From the NCBI RefSeq assembly GCF_000319305.2, contig NZ_AMWJ02000001.1:2953001-3017000 (forward strand): DNA of 64,000 nt, written 5' to 3'. Shown piece after piece: positions 58,096-64,000 of this stretch. The stretch is from Pseudomonas bharatica CSV86 (GTDB lineage Bacteria > Pseudomonadota > Gammaproteobacteria > Pseudomonadales > Pseudomonadaceae). The notes beneath the pieces are model-generated. The model was not told the origin of the DNA. It worked only from the letters and a program-made list of their open reading frames with translations, and did no database searches. Position 1 is the stretch's first letter. Every line of letters begins with the position of its first letter. Both the position numbers and the translations under genes were made by a program.

Positions 58096-60231
58096 ATGCC
58101 CAAACCCGCCTTGCGCCACGCTCTCCCCCCGTTGTTGCTGTCCCTCCCCCTGACCACCTTCGCCGCAACCGAGGAACGCCTCCCCAGCGTCACCGTGACC
58201 GCCGAGCACCGCCAGGAAAACCTGCAGAAAACCCCGCTGGCCATCAGCGCCTTCGATGAAACCACCCTGCGCGACCAGCAGATCAACAACATCCGCGACC
58301 TGTCCGGCCGGGTGCCCAACCTGACCCTGACCCGCCAGTCGATCTCCTACAGCGCCCAGACCTACGGTATCCGCGGCATCGGCGAGACCGACCCGATCCA
58401 GGAAGCCGCCGTGGCCGTCTACGCCGACGACCTGTACATCCCCAGGGCGATTTCCTCGATGCTCGACTTCAACGATGTCGAGCGCGTCGAGGTCCTGCGC
58501 GGGCCGCAGGGCACCCTGTACGGACGCAACAGCGCCGCCGGGGCGATCCGCGTGATCACCCGCGATCCGGACCAGAAGACCCGCGCCTTCGTCGAACTCG
58601 GCGCCGGCAACTACGAGGCGCGCAACGGCCGCCTGCTGGTCAGCGGCCCGCTGGTCGACGACACCCTGTTCGCCAGCTTCTCGGCCCTGCGCCTGAGCCG
58701 TGACGGTACGGTGTACAACCGTACCCGGCACAAGGACGTGAACAACGTCGATATCCAGTCCTACCGCGGCAAGCTGCGCCTGGCCCCGGTGGACTCGGCC
58801 TGGGATACCCAACTGACCCTGGCCGGCACCTTCGACCGCGGCGACACCACCAGCTACACGCCCTTCGACCCGAGCAACGGCCACTTCGACAAGTTCAAGA
58901 CCTACAGCAGCCTCGACCCGAAGAACCGCCTCGACCAGGGCAGCGCCGTACTGCGTTCGATCTACCGGTTCGACGATCAGTTGAGCTTCAAGTCGGTCAC
59001 CGCCTGGTCGGCCTTCGACCAGCCGGTGGACTACGACAACTCCGGCGAGGCCAACGTCGGCAACGCCTCGCCGACGCAGAACAACCTGATCCACTACAAG
59101 CAGCGCTATGCCACCCAGGAATTCCAGCTCAACGGCGAGTACGAGCGCTTCAACTTCACCCTGGGCGCCTACCTGTACAAGGAGCGTTTCCGCGCCGAAC
59201 GCGACAGCCTGACCTACTCGGTGGCCGCCGACCGGGTCAACGCCAGCGGCCAGTACAGCACCACCGATACCGAAAGCTACGCCCTCTATGGCCAGGGCAC
59301 CTACAAGCTCACCGACCGCCTGTCCCTGACCGCCGGCCTGCGCTACACCGCCGAGCACAAGAACTTCGATTACCAGAACTACGCGATAACCAGGCAGCGC
59401 CAGATCACAGGCCTCAACTTCAGCGCCGAAACCAGCGAAAGCTGGGCGTCCTTCAGCCCCAAGCTGGGCCTGGAATATGCCTGGAGCGACGCACTGACCC
59501 AGTACGGCTACGTCGCCAAGGGCTTCAAGGCCGGCGGCTTCGACAACCGCGCCCCGACCCGCCTGGCGGCGTTGCAGGGCTTCGATCCGGAGAATGTGAT
59601 CACCTATGAAACCGGGCTCAAGGGCGATTACCTGGGTGGCCGCCTGCGCAGCAACGTCGCGGTGTTCTACAACGACTACAAGGACCTGCAGACCAACGCC
59701 TGGGACCCGGCGATCAGCGCCAACCTGCGCACCAACGTCGGCAGTGCCCACAGCTACGGGGTGGAACTGGAAAACACCGCCCTGCTCAGCCGCGACCTGA
59801 CCCTCAAGGCCAACCTCGGCTACCTCGAGGCGCAGTACGACGACTTCAAGAACGCGGCGGGGCCCGGCGTGGATGCCGATGGCAACAGGATGGTCTTCGC
59901 GCCACGCTGGAACCTGGCGCTGGGGCTGAACTGGACGGTACCGGTGGACCTGCCGGGAGCGTTGGTGGCCGGCACCGACTGGCAGTTCCAGAGCAAGTCG
60001 TACGCCAATGCGGTGAATGGCGATATCTACGAAGTGCCGCAGCAGAGCTTCTGGAACGCTACCACCAGCTATGGCAGTGGTGATGGTCATTGGACCACCA
60101 CCCTGGCGGTGAAGAACCTGCTCAATCGCGCCTATCCGCAGAGCATTGCCTATTCGGCGGCGAGCAGCACGGCGTATTACGCGGTGAACGATCCGCGGAC
60201 CATCACCTTGAGCGTGCGTTACGACCTGTAG
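58096..60231 (+). CDS. TonB-dependent receptor
   Basis: The protein has 711 residues. The signal peptide ends near TTFAATE. A TonB-box-like LPSVTVTAEHRQENLQKTP leads into the plug (RDLSGRVPNLTLTRQSISYS, VERVEVLRGPQGTLYGRNSA, AGAIRVITR), and the barrel runs to LSVRYDL. The NLQKTP/AISAFDE form with VRGPQGTLYGRNSAAGAI is that of the catabolite-type receptors rather than siderophore ones. It sits next to the flavoprotein-dehydrogenase-aldolase operon, probably for uptake of that pathway's substrate. Confidence 0.92.
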   Translation: MPKPALRHALPPLLLSLPLTTFAATEERLPSVTVTAEHRQENLQKTPLAISAFDETTLRDQQINNIRDLSGRVPNLTLTRQSISYSAQTYGIRGIGETDPIQEAAVAVYADDLYIPRAISSMLDFNDVERVEVLRGPQGTLYGRNSAAGAIRVITRDPDQKTRAFVELGAGNYEARNGRLLVSGPLVDDTLFASFSALRLSRDGTVYNRTRHKDVNNVDIQSYRGKLRLAPVDSAWDTQLTLAGTFDRGDTTSYTPFDPSNGHFDKFKTYSSLDPKNRLDQGSAVLRSIYRFDDQLSFKSVTAWSAFDQPVDYDNSGEANVGNASPTQNNLIHYKQRYATQEFQLNGEYERFNFTLGAYLYKERFRAERDSLTYSVAADRVNASGQYSTTDTESYALYGQGTYKLTDRLSLTAGLRYTAEHKNFDYQNYAITRQRQITGLNFSAETSESWASFSPKLGLEYAWSDALTQYGYVAKGFKAGGFDNRAPTRLAALQGFDPENVITYETGLKGDYLGGRLRSNVAVFYNDYKDLQTNAWDPAISANLRTNVGSAHSYGVELENTALLSRDLTLKANLGYLEAQYDDFKNAAGPGVDADGNRMVFAPRWNLALGLNWTVPVDLPGALVAGTDWQFQSKSYANAVNGDIYEVPQQSFWNATTSYGSGDGHWTTTLAVKNLLNRAYPQSIAYSAASSTAYYAVNDPRTITLSVRYDL

Positions 60232-60420
60232 TCAGGAATCACGCTTGTCGGTAGCCGACCGCTCGGCTTTCTTGTCGGCTACCGCCTGCTGCGGCGCCTC
60301 CTGGCGCGACTGCTGGAACTGCGCATGCCATTCGGCGACCCGGTCGCTGCCGCCTTCGGCGTGAACCAGGCCCGGCAGGAGGAAAAGGATGGAAAGGGTT
60401 GCTGCTTTGAACATCGACAT
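60232..60420 (-). CDS. Small secreted hypothetical protein
   Basis: The protein has 62 residues from the ATG at 60420 (AAAGG upstream), and converges with the TonB receptor, whose last base is next to its stop. A signal peptide, MSMFKAATLSILFLLPGLVHAE, is followed by a charged, Gln- and Ala-rich tail (AEWHAQFQQSRQEAPQQAVA). No family recognised. Exported to the periplasm. Confidence 0.65.
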   Translation of the reverse strand: MSMFKAATLSILFLLPGLVHAEGGSDRVAEWHAQFQQSRQEAPQQAVADKKAERSATDKRDS

Positions 60421-60601
60421 GGAATGGAACCTTTGCCTGGGTAATGGAAAACCGTTGCCCGGGCATTGTGCGAAGGCGTGATTAACCCGCAATTAAGCAC
60501 TGCATCGCCTGCGTGGCGGATGATTGCGCTTCAGGTTTTCCGGGCCGGGCCGATGAATGCTTTACCTCCCCTCGCCTTGTGTCGTCACTGAGGACCCGAA
60601 G

Positions 60602-62281
60602 ATGCAGCTCACTCTAAAAACAAAACTGCTGTTGCTCGCCGTGCTCCCCGTCCTGGTATTCGCCCTGGTCATCAGCGGCGCCGCCGACCGGATCCTGCGC
60701 AACCTTGCCGAAAGCGAAATCAGCCAGACCCGCGAACGCCTGTTGAACGAAAGCCGGCAGAGCCTGGAACACTACATGCAGATCGCCGTCGGCTCCGTGC
60801 AAGCCCTGTACGACGCTGCCCCCAACGGCGACCAGGCCAGCCGCGCACAGGCCATCGCCCTGCTGTCGAAGATCAAGTACGGCAAGGACGGCTATTTCTT
60901 CGCCCATGATTCCGCCGTGGTCCGCCTGTTCCGCGGCGACAGCCCGGTTGACGTGGGCAAGAACCTCAGCGAGCGCAAGGACGTCAACGGCGTGTTCATC
61001 AACCGCGAGCTGGTGCGCGTGGCCAAGGACGGCAGCCACTACGTCAGCTACAGCTCACCGCTGCCCGGCAACGAAAGCGTGCAGGTACCCAAGCTGGCCT
61101 ACAGCTTCTACTTGCCGAAATGGGACATGGCCCTGGGCACGGCGGTGAACCTGGACAACATCGAACTGCGCATTGCCGAACTGCGCACCGAGATCGACCG
61201 CCGCATCGACTCGATCCTCACCAGCATCCTCGCCATCGCTGCGGTGCTGCTGGTGATCCTCGGCATTGCCGGGCTGATGCTCAGCAACACCCTGCTCAAG
61301 CCGCTCAAGGCGATGAAGGACAACCTCGACGATATCGCCGCCGGCGACGGCGACCTGACCCACCGCCTGCGCGCCGGCAATGACGAGCTGGGCCAGCTTG
61401 CCGGCTCGTTCAACCGTTTCGTCGAGAAGATCCAGGGGCTGGTGCGCCAGGTAGTGGACGTCAGCGGCGAACTGTCGAGCCTGGTCGAGGCCGTGGAAAG
61501 CCAGAGCCGGCGCTCGGAGCAGGCCATGGAAGCGCAACGCCACGAAACCACCCAGGTGGCCACGGCGATCAACCAGATGTCCGCCGCCGCCCAGGAAGTC
61601 GCCCACAGCGCGCAGAACGCCGCCCAGGCCGCCCAGGAAACCGACAGCCAGGGTCAGCAGGCCCGGCAGGTCGTGGACGGCAGTATCAAGCGCATTCACG
61701 CCCTGGTGGAGAACATTCGTGGCAGCGGCACGTCACTGGACAGCCTGCAGCAGGACGTACAGTCCATCGTCGGCGTGCTCGGGGTGATCCGCTCGATCGC
61801 CGAGCAGACCAACCTGCTCGCCCTCAACGCCGCCATCGAAGCGGCGCGCGCCGGTGAGGCCGGGCGTGGCTTCGCCGTGGTCGCCGACGAGGTGCGCGGC
61901 CTGGCCAGCCGAACCCAGCAGAGCACCCAGGAAATCCAGGTGATGATCGACCGCCTCACCGCCGGCACTCATTCGGCGGTGGAGTCGATGCGCCACTCCT
62001 GCGAGACCGGCGACAGCACCCGCGACCAGGCCAGCGAGGCCGGCGTGTCGCTGGATGCCATGGCCGGGCTGATCGGCACCATCAGTTCGATGAACGCGCA
62101 GATCGCCAGCGCCGCCGAGGAACAGACCGCCGTGGCCGAGGAAATCAACCGCAGCGTGCACCAGATCGCCCAGGCCGTGGACAGTGTCGCCGAGCAGACC
62201 CGCCAGGGCGCGCAGACGGCGCAAAGCCTGTCGGCGCTGGAAGGGCATCTGCGGGCCCTGGTGAAGCAGTTCCGTATATAA
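60602..62281 (+). CDS. Methyl-accepting chemotaxis protein, single Cache sensor
   Basis: The protein has 559 residues. The first membrane helix is [18 protein letters not shown] (about 9-26). The periplasmic single-Cache sensor (about 30-190) includes [14 protein letters not shown], typical of sCache_2. A second helix ([20 protein letters not shown]) is followed by a HAMP domain and a full MCP signalling domain with [20 protein letters not shown] followed by [16 protein letters not shown]. Small organic acids are usual ligands of sCache_2. It is monocistronic. The ATG at 60602 is preferred to one at 60557 because the membrane helix follows immediately. Confidence 0.93.
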   Translation: MQLTLKTKLLLLAVLPVLVFALVISGAADRILRNLAESEISQTRERLLNESRQSLEHYMQIAVGSVQALYDAAPNGDQASRAQAIALLSKIKYGKDGYFFAHDSAVVRLFRGDSPVDVGKNLSERKDVNGVFINRELVRVAKDGSHYVSYSSPLPGNESVQVPKLAYSFYLPKWDMALGTAVNLDNIELRIAELRTEIDRRIDSILTSILAIAAVLLVILGIAGLMLSNTLLKPLKAMKDNLDDIAAGDGDLTHRLRAGNDELGQLAGSFNRFVEKIQGLVRQVVDVSGELSSLVEAVESQSRRSEQAMEAQRHETTQVATAINQMSAAAQEVAHSAQNAAQAAQETDSQGQQARQVVDGSIKRIHALVENIRGSGTSLDSLQQDVQSIVGVLGVIRSIAEQTNLLALNAAIEAARAGEAGRGFAVVADEVRGLASRTQQSTQEIQVMIDRLTAGTHSAVESMRHSCETGDSTRDQASEAGVSLDAMAGLIGTISSMNAQIASAAEEQTAVAEEINRSVHQIAQAVDSVAEQTRQGAQTAQSLSALEGHLRALVKQFRI

Positions 62282-62296
62282 GGAACGGGCGGCGGA

Positions 62297-62476
62297 TCAG
62301 TCGTGGTCCCCGCCGCTTTTCCCCGGCCCGCCCTTGGGCGCCTTGGCCGGGCCGGTCGGATCCACCTGTGGATCATCGAGGTCCGGCGAATCCGGATCGA
62401 AGCCAAGCTCATCGCTGCCGCTGGCGTGTTCCGAAGAATGCGGCCCTTGCTTGTCCTGCGGTTTGTCGTTGCCCAT
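62297..62476 (-). CDS. Small acidic, disordered hypothetical protein
   Basis: The protein has 59 residues: MGNDKPQDKQGPHSSEHASG and then a run rich in Asp, Pro and Gly (DELGFDPDSPDLDDPQVDPT), ending KGGPGKSGGDHD. AGGAG lies eight bases before its ATG at 62476. The sequence is low-complexity and hydrophilic, as in small stress-related proteins of Pseudomonas, but I cannot name a family. It converges with the chemoreceptor gene. Confidence 0.65.
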   Translation of the reverse strand: MGNDKPQDKQGPHSSEHASGSDELGFDPDSPDLDDPQVDPTGPAKAPKGGPGKSGGDHD

Positions 62477-62721
62477 GGCCTTGCTCCTATAGAAGGTGTC
62501 TGACCTTGGGCCACGCCGGAGCTGGCACCGTTCAATCGGATTTAAGGGTATCCGGAATTTCTGGTTGATAAAATGCCAAAGATGTAAAGAAGAAAATCTT
62601 TCTCAGCGGATTATCTGATTGATCCTCTTCAGCCTACTCTACTGCCAATTTTCTGTTTCCACCTTCGCCTGAGTCTTCATAGCGATGCTGACTAGGGAGG
62701 ACAGCGAGAGCTGGGCAAGCG
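62477..62721. other. Intergenic region, start of lower-G+C segment
   Basis: From about 62560 the base composition falls sharply relative to the rest of the window. No gene is supported in the 245 bp between the small acidic protein and the ArsR gene. Confidence 0.5.
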
Positions 62722-63036
62722 TCAAAGCGGTTCTGGTTCATGCGCAATCCGGACACCTGCACAACATTCCTCTTGTAAGAAACCGATCAAATTCTCTAGG
62801 TGCCCATACTCGGGTATACAGACAATCGTGCGGCTATGTTTCTCCTGCCGGATCAGCCCTACCTTGGCCATGCGCGCAAGGTGATGTGATAGCGTCGAAG
62901 CAGGAATACCCAGCCCCTTCTGGATATCTCCGACCGAAGCCCCATCATGGCCAGCTTTGACCAGAAAGCGGAACACGGACAGTCGGTGACTATTCCCTAG
63001 CTCAGCTAAGCTGGCTGCAACCTTTTCGTGATCCAT
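62722..63036 (-). CDS. ArsR-family metal(loid)-responsive repressor
   Basis: From the ATG at 63036 the product has 104 residues (a TTG four codons upstream is possible). The winged HTH shows NSHRLSVFRFLVKAGHDGAS and LGIPASTLSHHLARMAKVGL with IRQEKHSRTIVCIPEYGHLE. The pair CC in LQEECCAG near the C-terminus, with no ELCVC motif in the recognition helix, resembles ArsR proteins with C-terminal thiol sites. It is divergent from a DUF318-type permease. It should repress both genes until arsenic, antimony or a similar metal binds. Confidence 0.85.
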   Translation of the reverse strand: MDHEKVAASLAELGNSHRLSVFRFLVKAGHDGASVGDIQKGLGIPASTLSHHLARMAKVGLIRQEKHSRTIVCIPEYGHLENLIGFLQEECCAGVRIAHEPEPL

Positions 63037-63051
63037 AGCACGCCCCAATAA

Positions 63052-63135
63052 TTCGATGTTTCTAGAATTATAGTTGACAGGTCGGATAAACGCAAGTAGG
63101 CTGCGTACATCATTTCGACAATACTAGAAATATAG
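63052..63135. promoter_or_regulatory. Pair of ArsR-type operator repeats and permease promoter
   Basis: TTCGA-n5-CTAGAA-WTATAG occurs at 63052-63073 and again at 63114-63135, 62 bp apart. TTGACA (63074-63079) with TAGGCT (63097-63102), 17 bp apart, can be the permease promoter lying between the two copies. AGGAG for the permease follows at 63134-63138. Repressor bound to either copy would block the divergent genes. Confidence 0.6.
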
Positions 63136-63147
63136 GAGTAATATTGA

Positions 63148-64000
63148 ATGTCATCTCAACTCCAAGACGCTCTAGGCATGTTCGCCTTTCTCGCTATCGA
63201 GCTATCGGTTTTATTCATTGGCATTAGCTTGCTGGTCGGAGTTCTTCAACGTCACATCCCACCATCCAAGGTGGAAGCGTTACTGACTTCCAGTGGGAAG
63301 CGAGGCTATTTTCTTGCTGCTGGTTTAGGAGCTATAACGCCCTTCTGTAGTTGCTCGACTATCCCCATGTTGAAAGGGTTGATTCGGGCACGGGCCGGTT
63401 TTGGGCCGATGATGGTGTTTCTTTTCTCATCTCCGTTGCTGAATCCTATCGTCGTCGGCCTGCTGGTTGCCACGTTTGGATGGACACTTACTGCTATCTA
63501 TGTGCTCGCCGCTTTGGTGGTCGCGGTAGGTGCCGGATGGCTGCTTCACACGCTTGGCTTCGAGCGTTATGTGCGCCGGACGGCGACACAAGAGAGCAGT
63601 GGATGTAGTTCATCAGCAAGCCCGTGCAGTGCTACATCGACCGCATCGAGTTGCGGCACCAACAGCTGCGACACCACTCCGAAGACGGCTTCTTGCGGGG
63701 CTGATAGGAAGACAACAGTCTCTACGTCTAGCGAATGCTGTGACAGTCAACCCACTGTCACGGTTAAGAAAGAAGGGAAGTACAGTGGTGTGTGGCGGGA
63801 AGCTTGGTCGGACTTTATCGATGTGTTGCCTTACCTGCTCATCGGTATTGCGATTGGCAGCGTGATCTATGGTTTCATGCCCACTGACTTATTGGAGCAG
63901 TATGCAGGCCCAGATAATCCCTTTGCCATTCCAGTTGCCGCTGTCATCGGCGTGCCGTTGTATATTCGCGCTGAAGCCGTCATACCTCTGGCAGCGGCTC
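63148..64000 (+). CDS. Permease of the DUF318/ArsP type, runs off window
   Basis: The ATG at 63148 follows AGGAG, and the frame stays open to the window edge (284 codons). The first part has several membrane helices with PFCSCSTIPM (a C-x-C motif in a helix start) and FGPMMVFLFSSPLLNPIVVG, the marks of the DUF318/ArsP family. Then comes a Cys-rich loop (seven or more Cys between residues about 150 and 205, for example SSGCSSSASPCSATS), and then helices with YLLIGIAIGSVIYGF. ArsP exports trivalent organoarsenicals; related SO_0444-type proteins move Cu/Zn. The adjacent ArsR supports a metal(loid) role. Confidence 0.85.
   Translation, partial: MSSQLQDALGMFAFLAIELSVLFIGISLLVGVLQRHIPPSKVEALLTSSGKRGYFLAAGLGAITPFCSCSTIPMLKGLIRARAGFGPMMVFLFSSPLLNPIVVGLLVATFGWTLTAIYVLAALVVAVGAGWLLHTLGFERYVRRTATQESSGCSSSASPCSATSTASSCGTNSCDTTPKTASCGADRKTTVSTSSECCDSQPTVTVKKEGKYSGVWREAWSDFIDVLPYLLIGIAIGSVIYGFMPTDLLEQYAGPDNPFAIPVAAVIGVPLYIRAEAVIPLAAA

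Noticed and set aside
57148..60090. 980-codon open frame on the minus strand
   Set aside because: It is the antisense shadow of the aldolase and TonB receptor genes. Its translation is low-complexity (Ala/Val/Gly/Asp-rich) with no domain, whereas the plus strand has clear families.
62685..62960. Plus-strand small ORF opposite the ArsR gene
   Set aside because: It lies antisense to a well-supported ArsR frame, and its product has no recognisable features.

Overview
The window is about 62% or more G+C for most of its length, is densely coded on both strands, and carries more than a dozen copies of the REP-type inverted repeat built on GTGGGAGCTGGCTTGCCAGC. That repeat, together with OprD-family porins, many LysR/GntR/IclR regulators, MHS- and ACS-type MFS carriers, SfnB-like oxidoreductases and several chemoreceptors, points to a chromosomal accessory-metabolism region of a Pseudomonas of the fluorescens/putida lineage. 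No rRNA, tRNA, CRISPR array or transposase was seen.

Layout. 1-5.3 kb: a catabolic module (start of a shikimate dehydrogenase-like gene, IclR and LysR regulators, a TIM-barrel isomerase/dehydratase-like enzyme, an SDR and a ShiA-like MHS carrier). 5.5-8.3 kb: zinc-independent ribosomal protein L31, an acetolactate synthase-like ThDP enzyme and an unsecreted solute-binding-like protein. 8.4-16.1 kb: OprD-family porin (frameshifted), ACS-type MFS carrier, lactonase-fold protein, a divergent AcnA-type aconitase and a LysR regulator, all on the minus strand; together they look like uptake and catabolism of a tricarboxylate or its lactone. 16.3-20.7 kb: OsmC protein, then a GntR/FCD regulator divergent from a complete polar-amino-acid-type ABC importer that shares a repeated operator motif with it. 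20.9-22 kb: ParD-like protein and a second methionine aminopeptidase with an apparent ATT start.

22.1-27.8 kb is the most unusual block: six tightly packed genes resembling E. coli ynbA-ynbC-ynbD-ynbB plus a small membrane protein and a PlsC-like acyltransferase. Together they encode CDP-diacylglycerol synthesis, head-group transfer, acyl transfer, hydrolase/methyltransferase and PAP2/tyrosine-phosphatase activities, and they probably make a non-standard phospholipid. 28-34.6 kb: a solitary hpaD, a PuuB-like FAD oxidoreductase, a BdlA-like PAS chemoreceptor and a DosP-like PAS-PAS-GAF-GGDEF-EAL protein.

35.1-45.3 kb and 51.7-60.2 kb are two parallel uptake/catabolic clusters. Each has a Tas-type aldo/keto reductase, an SfnB/DszC-like acyl-CoA-dehydrogenase-fold flavoprotein, periplasmic binding proteins and a TonB-dependent receptor. 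The first adds an LLM flavin monooxygenase and a full ribose-type ABC importer; the second adds two orphan sulfonate/taurine-type binding proteins, a D-2-hydroxyacid dehydrogenase and a class II aldolase. Between them lie a DUF3574-type lipoprotein, a short PAS chemoreceptor, an MFS exporter with a LuxR-type regulator, a frameshifted GFA-family gene, and a MoaF-SDR pair. The right end holds a Cache chemoreceptor and then a lower-G+C ArsR/permease metal(loid)-resistance pair that runs off the window and looks horizontally acquired.

Three genes (OprD porin, CDP-diacylglycerol synthase, GFA protein) are broken by four single-base losses, all inside CCC/GG runs. This may be an artefact of the assembly rather than real decay.
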